Shown here: piece by piece, positions 16,708-25,491 of the stretch | How the letters are laid out: each line of letters opens with the position of its first letter | How positions within the stretch are numbered: the first letter of the stretch is position 1 | Source of the DNA: Micromonospora profundi | Lineage (GTDB): Bacteria; Actinomycetota; Actinomycetes; Mycobacteriales; Micromonosporaceae | DNA: 64,000 nt | Direction: 5' to 3' | Assembly (NCBI RefSeq): GCF_011927785.1 | Contig: NZ_JAATJK010000001.1 | Span: 3,939,001-4,003,000, forward strand | Program-made: the position numbers and the translations under genes | Notes under the pieces: generated by a model | Seen by the model: the letters and a program-made list of their open reading frames with translations, nothing else | What the model was told of the DNA's origin: nothing | The model's database searches: none

Positions 16708-17346
16708 TCAGAGCGTCCGGGCGTACGCCAGCGGCACTGTCGTCGGCTGCCCTGCCCAGCTGCCGCTCAGGGTGGCGCCGGCCGCGCCCGCGGCCCCGTC
16801 CTCCGCGGGTCTCCGGACGACGACAAGCTCGACGGAGTCGGTCACGATGATCGTGCTGTCCCCGTCGACCACCCGACGGATGTCGCCCACCGGGCGCACG
16901 CTGTTGTCCCCGGCGCCGCTGGCGACCACCGTCATCGTCGGCTCGTGCACCTCGCGCCGACCGTCGACCTCGAAATACTGCTCGGCCTGGCCGGTGCCGG
17001 CAAGGATTGCGTGGGCCAGCGCCGCTGCGTAGACCGGGTCGCCGCAGCCGTCGTACACCCAGCGCCGGCCGAGCGCCGAGTGCTCGGTGGTGCCCACCAG
17101 CCAAGCGTCCGCGCCGTCGACGGGCGCGGCGCGGTACGTCAGCGGCACCTGGTGCACGGGCCCGCCCGGGACGCCGACAAGCATCGTCTCGATGCCGACC
17201 TCGCCGGCCGGGTCGTCGAAGCGGTAGGCGCCCGAGCTCACCACGTCGACCCCGGCCGGCCCCTGGTACCACTGTCGGTCCGGCAGCCAGGTCGTCAGCA
17301 GGGCCAGCTTCGAGGGGCGCAGCGTCGCCCGGTGCAGCAGTGCCAT
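16708..17346 (-). CDS. maltokinase N-terminal cap-like domain protein
   Basis: A 212-residue protein beginning MALLHRATLRPSKLALLTTWLPDRQWYQG. The WLPxQxW(Y/F) start, the middle segment GPVHQVPLTYR...WLVGTTEHSALGRRWVYDGCGDPVY and the length match stand-alone homologues of the maltokinase N-terminal cap domain found in actinobacteria. The kinase domain itself is absent, so no phosphotransfer is expected. The role is unknown; it may bind or regulate a sugar or glycan-metabolism partner. Its start lies 14 bp after the end of the SRPBCC fusion gene on the same strand, so the two are probably cotranscribed. Confidence 0.72.
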   Translation of the reverse strand: MALLHRATLRPSKLALLTTWLPDRQWYQGPAGVDVVSSGAYRFDDPAGEVGIETMLVGVPGGPVHQVPLTYRAAPVDGADAWLVGTTEHSALGRRWVYDGCGDPVYAAALAHAILAGTGQAEQYFEVDGRREVHEPTMTVVASGAGDNSVRPVGDIRRVVDGDSTIIVTDSVELVVVRRPAEDGAAGAAGATLSGSWAGQPTTVPLAYARTL

Positions 17347-17360
17347 GTGGAGAGCCTAGG

Positions 17361-18449
17361 TCAGAGGCCCGCGCACGGGTTGCCGTCCACCGTGCAGCCC
17401 ACCGGTTCCCTGGCCTTGGGTCGGCCGTCGCGGACGTCGAAGCGGATCGTCCGCGACCCGCCCGCCGGCACGGCCGGCCCGCTGAAGGTGATCGCCCGAT
17501 CGTCCTGCCGCCATTCCGCGCCCTCGACCTCGTCGACGCTGCTGCCCTCGGCGAGGGTCACCACCACGGACCACTGGTCGGCCGGTGCCCGGCCCGGATT
17601 GTTGACCACCACCTTGCCCGTGTAGCCGAACAACCGGCTGGAGTCGGTGTCGTAGCGGGCCGTCAGCGGCGGTGGGGGCGGCGCGGCCGTGGGCGTACGC
17701 GAGGGTTTCGCCGTCGGGGTGCGGCTCGGGCTGGTGGTGGGCGACGCGGCGGTCCGGGACGGGCGCGCCGACGATGTCGCCTTCGGTGGTGCGGTGGACG
17801 TGGCGGTCGCGGCGCTCGGCTCCGACGTCGCGGTGGGCGATGACGAGACCGGCGCGGCGGCCTGCTTCGACCCGCCCGGCAGCGTCATCCAGGCCACCAG
17901 CCCCGCCACGAGAACGACACCGACCAGGGCGGTGACCACCGTCCGACGGCGGCGGCGTGCCCGCGCTGCGCCGACCCCGCCGATCAACGGCAGTTCGGCG
18001 GTCATCCCGGCCTCGCCGCGACGCAGGTCGACCTGCTGGAACGCGAGCCAGTCCAGGATCGCCGGCAGGCGCACTGTCAACGCCTGACGGAGCTGCTGCT
18101 CACGCGGTCCGTGCTGCTCCGCCGACCAGGAGCCGTGGGTGGGGACCTCGCGAACGCCCAGCCGGCAGCCCTGGGTGGTGGGGGTGACCACGCAGGTCAG
18201 CTCGGTGAGTCGACCGGCCTCGTCGCAGCGTAGCTCCAGCAGCTCCGGCACCTGACGCTCGATCACCTCGACCTCGACGTTGGCATCGAAGCCGGGCAGT
18301 CCGGCAGTGTGCAGCAGCAGCCGGTCCGGCACTCCCTCGACCATGTCGGCCTCGGCGAACCAGCGGCCGATCAGCTCCCGATCGGTCAATGCGAGCCAGA
18401 CCCGGTCGGGTGGGTGGGACAGGTCGACGTGCGCGTCGATCTCGATCAC
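17361..18449 (-). CDS. SRPBCC (AHSA1-like) domain fused through a membrane helix to a CBM2-like domain
   Basis: A 362-residue protein with three parts. Residues 1-150 form a SRPBCC/AHSA1-like domain (IDAHVDLSHPPDRVWLALTDRELIGRWF). A basic stretch RARRRRR and a hydrophobic helix (about 170-190) follow. Then comes a Ser/Thr/Pro linker of about 70 residues and a C-terminal segment (about 263-362: GYTGKVVVNNPGRAP...FSGPAVPAGGSRTIRFDV...PVGCTVDGNPC) that follows the CBM2 pattern, including the final cysteine. Positive-inside topology puts the SRPBCC domain in the cytoplasm and the CBM2-like domain outside. No characterised homologue is known to me. It might sense an extracellular polymer or anchor to it, but that is inference. 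Confidence 0.75.
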   Translation of the reverse strand: MIEIDAHVDLSHPPDRVWLALTDRELIGRWFAEADMVEGVPDRLLLHTAGLPGFDANVEVEVIERQVPELLELRCDEAGRLTELTCVVTPTTQGCRLGVREVPTHGSWSAEQHGPREQQLRQALTVRLPAILDWLAFQQVDLRRGEAGMTAELPLIGGVGAARARRRRRTVVTALVGVVLVAGLVAWMTLPGGSKQAAAPVSSSPTATSEPSAATATSTAPPKATSSARPSRTAASPTTSPSRTPTAKPSRTPTAAPPPPPLTARYDTDSSRLFGYTGKVVVNNPGRAPADQWSVVVTLAEGSSVDEVEGAEWRQDDRAITFSGPAVPAGGSRTIRFDVRDGRPKAREPVGCTVDGNPCAGL

Positions 18450-18514
18450 GGCGAGACTCTAACGGGTTGCCCACCGACGCGTCGGGCCCCTCCCGCCTGC
18501 CCGGGACGCGCCGG

Positions 18515-19564
18515 TCAACCCCAGCGCGTCGACAGTTGCGCCGCCGTCGCCAGCGCAGCCCGGGCACTGGCGCTGATCTCGGCGACGAGCTGCGCCGCCG
18601 GCACGTCCCGGGCCAGCGGGTGGGCCTGACCGGCCCACAGGTTGACCACCGAGGCGTCCTCGTCGCGCCGGGCCGCGGCGAGCAGCGGGCGGGTCAGGTG
18701 CAGCACCTGCGGGTAGCCGGCCGGTGCCGCCGCGTCGTGCGCACGCAGGAAGGCGTTCACCACACCCCGGGCACGCTTGCCGGTGTACGCCCGCGTCAAC
18801 GCGGTGGGTGCGGCGCTTACCACCGCCGCGCGGTGCAGCGGCGAGCTACCCGCCTCCGGGCAGCGCAGGAACACAGTGCCGAGCTGGGCCGCGGCGGCAC
18901 CGGCGGCCAGCGCCGCCGCCAGAGCGGGGCCGTCGGCGATGCCACCGGCGGCCACAAGTGGCCTGTCGCAAACGGCGGCGGCCAGCCGGAGCAGCGGCAG
19001 CAAGGCGTAGTCGTCGTCATCCGGCACGCCGCCGCGATGCCCGCCGGCCTCGGTGCCCTGCACCACGACGGCGTCCACACCCAGCTCGGCGGCGGCCGTG
19101 GCGGCGTCGGGGCGGGTGACAGTTGCCCACACCTCGGTACCCCGCTCGCGCAGGGCCGCCACGGCTGCCCGATCGGGCAGCCCGAAGGCGAAGGACACCA
19201 CCGGGACCGGGTCCGCGAGCAGGGCCGCCAACTTCTCCGGGTACGCGTCATCGCCGCCCACCGGCTCGCCCAGGCTCACACCGAACTGGTCGGCCTGCGG
19301 GGCGAGCCGCCGCGCGTACTCCCGGATGGCGGACTCGTCGACGGCGTCGTCACCGGGCAGGAAGACGTTGACCCCGAACGGCCGCCGCGTACGCGCGCGG
19401 ACCTCGGCGATGTCGGCGACCAGCCGCCCGGTGTCGATCATTCCGGCGGCAAGGAAGCCCAACCCGCCGGCGGCGGAGACGGCCGACACGAGGGCCGGCG
19501 TGGACGGGCCACCGGCCATCGGAGCCGCGACGATCGGCTGGCGCAGGGCGGAGAGCACTGACAT
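18515..19564 (-). CDS. nitronate monooxygenase (2-nitropropane dioxygenase-like)
   Basis: A 349-residue FMN TIM-barrel protein. It has the N-terminal QPIVAAPMAGGPSTP motif, GGLGFLAAG, VDAVVVQGTEAGGHRGG with the conserved Gly/His around the flavin, and RPLVAAGGIADG...GAAAAQLGTVFL of the phosphate-binding loop. Such enzymes oxidise alkyl nitronates to carbonyl compounds and nitrite, and may detoxify nitronates. The ATG at 19564 is used; a GTG six codons upstream is possible. It is on the same strand as the SRPBCC fusion, 65 bp upstream, but no functional link is evident. Confidence 0.9.
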   Translation of the reverse strand: MSVLSALRQPIVAAPMAGGPSTPALVSAVSAAGGLGFLAAGMIDTGRLVADIAEVRARTRRPFGVNVFLPGDDAVDESAIREYARRLAPQADQFGVSLGEPVGGDDAYPEKLAALLADPVPVVSFAFGLPDRAAVAALRERGTEVWATVTRPDAATAAAELGVDAVVVQGTEAGGHRGGVPDDDDYALLPLLRLAAAVCDRPLVAAGGIADGPALAAALAAGAAAAQLGTVFLRCPEAGSSPLHRAAVVSAAPTALTRAYTGKRARGVVNAFLRAHDAAAPAGYPQVLHLTRPLLAAARRDEDASVVNLWAGQAHPLARDVPAAQLVAEISASARAALATAAQLSTRWG

Positions 19565-19666
19565 CCACCCATCCTGCCGCACCGATTCGCTGGTCGGGGC
19601 GTGCCCGCCGCGCGTACGACAGGTTCAGCGGTCGACGGGCCGGGCGGGTACGCCGGTGGCTGGTCG

Positions 19667-20773
19667 TCAGCGCCGGAGGGTGTGCCGCCGCCACAGCACC
19701 GCGCCCACCGCGAGTAGCGCCAGCAGCGTCCCCCCGCCGGCCATCAGCGGCCAGAACTGCCTCACATCGGGGCCGCTCGCCTGCGCCGCCGGACTGCCCG
19801 CAGTGGGTGGCGGGGCTGCGGCGGCCGACTCCGCGGGTGGCGACGTCGGGGTCGGCGTGCTGCTGGCGGGGTACCGCAGGATCGTCGGACGGGTGCCCGG
19901 CTGGCTTGCGGACTCGGAGACGGTGAGCAGGGACCGTCCGTCGCGGCTGTAGGTGATCGACTCGCCCTGTGGCTCGTCGGGCAGCGCGACGATCCGGGGG
20001 GTGCCGCTGGTCAGCGCGGCGACCACGTCGCCGTTCGACACGTCGTACTCGAAGGCGTCGGCGTAGCTGCGCAGCGCCACCCGCCGGCCGTCCGGGGCGC
20101 TCGCCCCGCCGGTGATCACGTTGCGACCGACGAACGAGTACGGGTTGCTTGTGGTGGTGGACGGCAGGGAAACCTGACCGACCAACGCCAGAGCTGTGGT
20201 GCCGTCCGGCTTCAGCGCGGTGGTCGGCGCGTACAGGTAGACGGTGCCGCTGCCGCCCTTGGTGATGATCAGCGGCCGGCCCTCCCCGTCGAGCAGCATC
20301 GCCTCCGCGTCGTGCGGGCGGTCCGGGTACGTCATCCGGTACAACACCGGTTGATCGGCGCCCGGAGCGAGCCGCCACAGCCCGATCGTCTCCCGGGTGC
20401 GGTCGTTGTCACCGATGTCGGCGACCCAGATGGTGCCGTCCCGACCGATCGCCAGGTCCTCGGTGTCCCGGGGCCGGGACGGGTAGCTGACCGTCCGCTG
20501 CACCGCGCATCGATCGTCGAGGAAGAAGATCCGTCGGCGGGCCTCATTGTCGGCACCGTCGTTGACCACCACGTACCCGTCGTCGGTGGCGACCATCCCG
20601 GAGATCTCGGTGAGCCGGTCGTCGCGGATCTGGCACACCGACGCGCCGGTCGCCGCGCCCGCCGCACCCGGCGTCAGCAGCACCGTCGGTGGGACCAGGC
20701 CGGTGAGCAGAGCCGCCAGCGCCGCCCCGACGCGGGCACGCCGCCCCCAGCTCAACCACCCGCGCACCCGCAT
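19667..20773 (-). CDS. cell-surface beta-propeller-like protein with C-terminal membrane anchor
   Basis: A 368-residue protein from an ATG preceded by GAGGAGGG. A signal peptide (about 1-40) is followed by a repetitive beta-rich region (DDRLTEISGMVATDDGYVVVND, DTEDLAIGRDGTIWVADIGDN, ESITYSRDGRSLLTVSES), the blade-like pattern seen in extracellular esterase-like-of-phytase or TolB-like propellers. A Pro/Ala/Thr-rich stalk leads to one C-terminal hydrophobic helix (about 345-362) and a basic tail (RRHTLRR), so the propeller should be displayed outside and held in the membrane. No catalytic motif was identified. It is divergent from the MoxR-VWA operon. Confidence 0.78.
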   Translation of the reverse strand: MRVRGWLSWGRRARVGAALAALLTGLVPPTVLLTPGAAGAATGASVCQIRDDRLTEISGMVATDDGYVVVNDGADNEARRRIFFLDDRCAVQRTVSYPSRPRDTEDLAIGRDGTIWVADIGDNDRTRETIGLWRLAPGADQPVLYRMTYPDRPHDAEAMLLDGEGRPLIITKGGSGTVYLYAPTTALKPDGTTALALVGQVSLPSTTTSNPYSFVGRNVITGGASAPDGRRVALRSYADAFEYDVSNGDVVAALTSGTPRIVALPDEPQGESITYSRDGRSLLTVSESASQPGTRPTILRYPASSTPTPTSPPAESAAAAPPPTAGSPAAQASGPDVRQFWPLMAGGGTLLALLAVGAVLWRRHTLRR

Positions 20774-21060
20774 CGCCAGCCCTCCTCGTCGCGGCCGCGA
20801 CCCGACCACCTGCCCATCCTGGCCGATCACGACCACCGGCGACGGCCATCGGGGCGCACGCCACACCCCTTGTCGACGTACTGACGCTCCGCCCGGTCGC
20901 GGATCCGGGGTGCCACGCACCGCCCCTGGTGGTCCGTCCCCGACGATGGCGGGCGGCCGTTTCGTCGTACCCGTAGTCCATGATCGTGTCGTCGCAGCGC
21001 CGCCGGGTCCCGGCGGTTGTGCGCATCATCCTGAGTTTGTCGATGGCGGGAGGGCCTGAC

Positions 21061-21567
21061 GTGACGGACGCCGACGGAGCCGGCTGGCGGCGGCGCAGCG
21101 TGCTGGCGGTGGTGCCGCCTGCGCGGCCCCGCAAGCTGGCAAAGGTGCCCTTCGTCGAGCTGGCCGACGGGCGGTTGCAGGGCGTCGTGTCCAGCGGGTC
21201 GGACATCGAGCGGGTCTATGTCTCGTCGATCTCCGCCGGCACCCACGCCTACCAGTGCAGCACCAACAACAACCGGCCCTGCGGCGGCCTGCGCGGCGCG
21301 CCGTGCAAGCACCTGCAGGCGCTCACCGACGAGGCGCTCCTCCAGTACGGCGGCGCCCGGGTCGCACGCTACCTGCGGGTCGACATCGGCGACGGGGTGG
21401 CCGGCGGCGCGGACCTGCTGGCCCGGCTCGACGGCCAGCCCGAGCCGGCCTCGGCGGCGGTGGTGTTCAGTCGCTTCCTGCGCCACCTGTCGTACCTGGA
21501 GCTGGCGGGCAGCACTATCGCGCTTCCCGAGCTGCAGTGGTTCCCGGGCACCGGGGCGACCCGCTGA
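21061..21567 (+). CDS. SWIM-like zinc-finger protein, first gene of the MoxR-VWA operon
   Basis: A 168-residue protein from a GTG with GGGAGGG six bases upstream. Its centre has cysteines at about 66, 74 and 82 and histidine 84 (C-x7-C-x7-C-K-H), which keeps the CxH half of a SWIM zinc finger but not the canonical CxC first half. SWIM fingers bind DNA, RNA or proteins. The rest (FVELADGRLQGVVSSGSDIERVYVSSIS) looks strand-rich. It is coupled to the next gene by a 1-nt stop/start overlap. In Enterobacteria a SWIM protein also occurs with MoxR and VWA genes in the yeh cluster (from memory). Confidence 0.72.
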   Translation: MTDADGAGWRRRSVLAVVPPARPRKLAKVPFVELADGRLQGVVSSGSDIERVYVSSISAGTHAYQCSTNNNRPCGGLRGAPCKHLQALTDEALLQYGGARVARYLRVDIGDGVAGGADLLARLDGQPEPASAAVVFSRFLRHLSYLELAGSTIALPELQWFPGTGATR

Positions 21568-22958
21568 TGCGCGGCACGCACCTCGCGCAGCTACGCGAGG
21601 TTCCGGTCGGGTTGGCCGACACGCTCGACGTGGTCGCCGGCTTCGACGACGCCCTCACCAACGGCTTCGGCCGGGTCGGCGAGCGGGACGGGGCGGCACT
21701 GGCCGCCTTCGCCCACGCCTTTGTCGGCACGCCGCTGGCCGACCCGGTCGCCGCGGCTGTCGCCGCGATCACCGCCGGGTCGGTCACGCCGGAGCACCTC
21801 GGCGCGCTCGCCGGAGCACGCTCGGCGCTGCTCGGCGCGGCGCACGACGCCCTGCTGACGCAGTTCGACACGGCGGCGGCCCGGGCACGGTCGCCATGGA
21901 CGGCTCCGGCCGTCCGACCCGCCGAGGCGCTGCCCGCCCTCGCGGGTGCGCGGGCGTGGTGGCACGAGGTGGCCGTCGCCGGCTGGCGCGGTGTCGACCA
22001 CGAACTGCTGTCCTCCGCCGCCTCGACGGTCGAGGCCGCCCTTGCCGTGCCGGCACTCCGTCGGCTCGCGGTGCTGCTCGACGGCCTGACCGCCGAGCTA
22101 CGGGCCTGCGCACCGATCGCCACGATGGCGGAAGTGCCGGCCCGGCGCTGGGCCGATCTCTGGGCCCGGGGCGTGCTGCTCACCGAGGGCACCCAGGTCA
22201 CCGACGAGGCACCACGGGTCTCCGGACGACTGCTGCCGCTCGGCGTGGACCTGCACGTCCACGACACGGCCGTGCAGGTGCAACTGCACGCCGTTCTGGA
22301 GCCGACGGGCGGCGGGCAGCCGCGGCTGGTCCGCACGGCGGTCGCCGCCGCGAAGGTGGCAACCATCGTCGGTCCGGCAGTCTGGCGGTTGCTGTCGGCG
22401 CACCCGATGCTGCTCACGGCGCTGGCCGAGCAGCGGGCACTGACTGTCACCGACCTGCCGCTGCACGGCGGCGACCTGGGCTGGGTCGATGATCGGGTCC
22501 AACTCGACGAGCCCGCGGACCCGTTCGCCACCGCCCGGGTGCTGCTCCCAGCGGCTGTCGCGGCGACGACCGCCCCACTGGACAGACACCCGACAGCCAT
22601 CGGCGAGGCCGTACTCATCGAGGGCACCCCGCTCCGCGACGAGGACGGGACGCTCGCCATCGAGGTGGACGGCGAACGGGTCGTCCTGGCCGTCGACCGG
22701 TTACCGGCCGCCGGTCCCCTCACGGCCGAGCTGGTGGCCGCCTCGTCCGCCTGCCTGGGCCTGCTGCGCTGGGACGACGGGCGGTGGCAGCTCCAACCGT
22801 TCGCGGTACGCGCCACTGTGAAGCGGCGGACGGTGCAGGCGCACAACGGCGACTGGGCGTGCGGCGTCACCGACCCGAAGGTCGCCAAGGATGAGGCCAG
22901 GGCGGGCGATGCCGTGGCCGTGTTGCGCGAGCGCGCGGGACGGTTGCTGCGCCGATGA
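21567..22958 (+). CDS. uncharacterised 463-aa protein of the MoxR-VWA operon
   Basis: A 463-residue soluble protein whose ATG overlaps the preceding stop by one base (TGATG). I do not recognise a domain. The N-terminal half is alanine-rich and helical (AHAFVGTPLADPVAAAVAAI, HELLSSAASTVEAALAVPALRRLAVLLDGL). The C-terminal half is more strand-like (GTLAIEVDGERVVLAVDRLP, RWDDGRWQLQPFAVRATVKRR). No signal peptide or membrane helix is present. It overlaps the VWA gene by 4 nt (ATGA). The tight coupling implies that it acts in one complex or pathway with the MoxR and VWA proteins, perhaps as adaptor or substrate-recognition part. Confidence 0.75.
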   Translation: MRGTHLAQLREVPVGLADTLDVVAGFDDALTNGFGRVGERDGAALAAFAHAFVGTPLADPVAAAVAAITAGSVTPEHLGALAGARSALLGAAHDALLTQFDTAAARARSPWTAPAVRPAEALPALAGARAWWHEVAVAGWRGVDHELLSSAASTVEAALAVPALRRLAVLLDGLTAELRACAPIATMAEVPARRWADLWARGVLLTEGTQVTDEAPRVSGRLLPLGVDLHVHDTAVQVQLHAVLEPTGGGQPRLVRTAVAAAKVATIVGPAVWRLLSAHPMLLTALAEQRALTVTDLPLHGGDLGWVDDRVQLDEPADPFATARVLLPAAVAATTAPLDRHPTAIGEAVLIEGTPLRDEDGTLAIEVDGERVVLAVDRLPAAGPLTAELVAASSACLGLLRWDDGRWQLQPFAVRATVKRRTVQAHNGDWACGVTDPKVAKDEARAGDAVAVLRERAGRLLRR

Positions 22959-24364
22959 CCGAGCCGATCCCCACCGGCGGGTCCGCCGACGCCAACCGCC
23001 GCCAGGTCCTCTACTGGAGGCTGCTGTCACGTCTCTTCGACCGCGACGAGCAACCGAGCCTGGAGTCGGCGAGCGTCGCTCTTGTCGACGATCTCGGGCT
23101 GCCCGCCGCCCTGCTGGACCCGGCGGTCTCGGTGGACACCATCGTGCAACGCTTCCCGGCGCTCGGGGCGGAGCTGCGCGGACTGCTCACCTCCGACGAT
23201 GAGCAGGCCGCCGACAGCTCTGCTGACGACGGCCCGGCTGCCGACAGTTCCGCTGACAGCGGCTCCGGTGCCGGCGGCCCTGCTGACGGCGCGGCCTACC
23301 GGCCGGGCGAGGCCGAAGTGCGCCGGGCCGCGCTCGTGTCGAAGGTGCTGCTCAACGTGTTCGCCACCGGCTCCGGTCCGGTCAGCGCCACCCAGCTGGC
23401 CCGCTGGCAGTCCGACGCCGGCTGGTTCGAGCAGGCCCTCGGGGCCGAGCCCGGCGACCTGCGGCGGGAGGGCAGTGGGCTGGGTGCCACCCTCGCGGGG
23501 CTGGAGGGTGACCTGGTCCGGCGGATGCACCTGCGGGAGGTGCTCGCCGACCCGGCGCTGGCCAAGGCATTGACCCCGAGCATGTCACTGATCGAGCAGT
23601 TGCTGCGGGACAAGGCCAACCTCTCCGGGGTGGCACTGGCCAACGCCAAGGCGTTGATCCGGCGTTTCGTCGACGAGGTGGCCGAGGTGCTGCGTACGCA
23701 GGTGCAGCAGACCAGCGTGGGCGCACTGGACCGGTCGGTGCCGCCCAAGCGGGTGTTCCGCAACCTTGACCTCGACCGGACCATCTGGCAGAACCTGACC
23801 AACTGGAGCCCGGAGGACGAGCGGCTCTACGTCGACCGGCTCTACTACCGGCAGACCGCCCGGCGTACCACGCCGGCCCGGCTCATCGTCGTTGTCGACC
23901 AGTCCGGCTCCATGGTCGACTCGATGGTCAACTGCACGATCCTCGCGTCGATCTTCGCCGGGTTGCCGAAGGTCGACGTGCACCTGGTGGCCTACGACAC
24001 CCGTGCACTCGACCTCACGCCATGGGTGCACGACCCGTTCGAGGTGTTGCTGCGTACCCAGCTGGGCGGCGGCACCGACGGCACGGCAGCGCTGGCGCTG
24101 GCCCGACCGAAGATCGCCGAGCCGAAGAACACAGTGCTGGTGTGGATCTCCGACTTCTACGAGGTCAACAACCAGGCGGTCTTCGACGGTCTACAGGCCG
24201 TCCACCGCTCCGGTGCCCGGGTCATCCCGGTCGGCTCGGTAAGCAGTTCCGGGCAGCAGAGCGTCAACCCCTGGTTCCGGCAGCGCCTCAAGGACCAGGG
24301 CACCCCGGTCATCTCCGGGCACATCCGCAAACTCGTCGTCGAGCTGAAGAACTTCCTCACCTAG
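22955..24364 (+). CDS. VWA-domain protein (CoxE/YehP-type) partner of MoxR
   Basis: A 469-residue protein. Residues about 1-300 are helical and contain a low-complexity insert with repeated ADSSADD/ADSSADS units (about 85-108). The C-terminal von Willebrand A domain has an intact MIDAS: D315-x-S317-x-S319 in VVVDQSGSM, a threonine in GGGTDGT and an aspartate in WISDFYE. VWA proteins with this layout bind metal-dependent ligands and serve as adaptors for MoxR AAA+ ATPases (as ViaA for RavA, CbbO for CbbQ, NorD for NorQ). It overlaps the preceding gene by 4 nt. Its stop TAGGAG doubles as the ribosome-binding site of the MoxR gene. Confidence 0.9.
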   Translation: MTEPIPTGGSADANRRQVLYWRLLSRLFDRDEQPSLESASVALVDDLGLPAALLDPAVSVDTIVQRFPALGAELRGLLTSDDEQAADSSADDGPAADSSADSGSGAGGPADGAAYRPGEAEVRRAALVSKVLLNVFATGSGPVSATQLARWQSDAGWFEQALGAEPGDLRREGSGLGATLAGLEGDLVRRMHLREVLADPALAKALTPSMSLIEQLLRDKANLSGVALANAKALIRRFVDEVAEVLRTQVQQTSVGALDRSVPPKRVFRNLDLDRTIWQNLTNWSPEDERLYVDRLYYRQTARRTTPARLIVVVDQSGSMVDSMVNCTILASIFAGLPKVDVHLVAYDTRALDLTPWVHDPFEVLLRTQLGGGTDGTAALALARPKIAEPKNTVLVWISDFYEVNNQAVFDGLQAVHRSGARVIPVGSVSSSGQQSVNPWFRQRLKDQGTPVISGHIRKLVVELKNFLT

Positions 24365-24378
24365 GAGACCAACCCCTC

Positions 24379-25491
24379 ATGTCCGAGATGCTGCGCGCCC
24401 CCGCCGAGGTCACGTACGCCGACGAGCTGGATTTCCTCGAGTCGGTCGACACCGGCCCGAAGCCGTTCTCCTGGCGGCTGAGCCCACGCATGGTCCGTCT
24501 GTTCATCCTTGGCTCAGAGCGGGCCGACGGCCTGTCCAGGGAGATCCCGCAGAAGTGGTTCGGCGACCGCAGTTTCGTCGAGCGGGCCATCGTCACACTG
24601 GCCTCGGATCGCGGCCTGCTGCTGATCGGTGACCCCGGCACCGGCAAGAGCTGGTTGGCCGAGTTGCTGGCCGCCGCGATCTGCCGCAACTCGACACTTG
24701 TCGTGCAGGGCACCGCCGGCACCACGGAGGACCACATCAAGTACTCGTGGAACGTCTCCATGGTGATCGCCAAGGGACAGTCCCGGGACTCGATGATCCC
24801 GTCGCCGATCATGACGGCGATGGAGCAGGGCGTGGTCGGCCGCTTCGAGGAGCTGACCCGTTCCACAAGCGACGTGCAGGACGCGTTGATCTCGATCCTG
24901 TCCGAGAAGTACGTGGCCATCCCCGAACTGGACCACGACAACATCGTCTTCGCCCAGCCCGGCTTCTCGATCATCGCGACCGCGAACAGCCGCGACAGAG
25001 GTGTCAACGACCTCTCCTCGGCGCTCAAGCGGCGGTTCAACTTCGTCCGGATCCCGGTGGTGACAAACAAGCGCAGCGAGGCCGAGATCGTCCGCTTCCG
25101 TACCGAGGAGCTGCTGCGCCGGCACCAGATCGAGCTGGACGTGCCGCCCACGCTGCTCGACATCCTGCTGCAGAGCTTCGCCGACCTGCGGGCCGGTGCC
25201 GCCGCCGCGACAAGCGACGACGAGAAGTTGGAGTCGGCGCTGTCCACCGCCGAGCAGATCGGCGTACTGGAGGACGCCATCCTGCACAGCCAGTTCTTCG
25301 GCGACCGTACGCTGCGGGCTGCCACGATCGCCGGATCCCTGGTCGGCTCGCTGGCCCGGCGCAGCCCGGAGGACCTGGCGATCCTCAACAAGTACCTGCA
25401 CGGCGTGGTGGAGCCCCGCGCGCGTAAGGACGCCGACGGGTGGGCGGGCTTCCTCGACGGCGGTCGCCAGGCGATCGCGTCCCTGTCGTGA
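24379..25491 (+). CDS. MoxR-family AAA+ ATPase
   Basis: A 370-residue AAA+ ATPase. Walker A is GDPGTGKS (84-91, Lys90), a Walker B-like segment VVGRFEELTRS lies near 155-165, sensor 1 is IIATANSRDRG near 200-207, and the arginine-finger region is SALKRRFNF near 215-223, followed by a helical lid. I chose the ATG at 24379 because the VWA stop lies just upstream; an open frame runs further back inside the VWA gene. MoxR ATPases remodel or load cofactors onto partner proteins with a VWA adaptor. The flanking genes supply the adaptor and a large putative substrate or effector. It overlaps the next gene by 4 nt. Confidence 0.93.
   Translation: MSEMLRAPAEVTYADELDFLESVDTGPKPFSWRLSPRMVRLFILGSERADGLSREIPQKWFGDRSFVERAIVTLASDRGLLLIGDPGTGKSWLAELLAAAICRNSTLVVQGTAGTTEDHIKYSWNVSMVIAKGQSRDSMIPSPIMTAMEQGVVGRFEELTRSTSDVQDALISILSEKYVAIPELDHDNIVFAQPGFSIIATANSRDRGVNDLSSALKRRFNFVRIPVVTNKRSEAEIVRFRTEELLRRHQIELDVPPTLLDILLQSFADLRAGAAAATSDDEKLESALSTAEQIGVLEDAILHSQFFGDRTLRAATIAGSLVGSLARRSPEDLAILNKYLHGVVEPRARKDADGWAGFLDGGRQAIASLS

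Noticed and set aside
24022..24378. Upstream extension of the MoxR gene inside the VWA gene
   Set aside because: The stretch lies in another frame of the VWA domain with its MIDAS motifs; no conserved AAA+ sequence precedes 24379.
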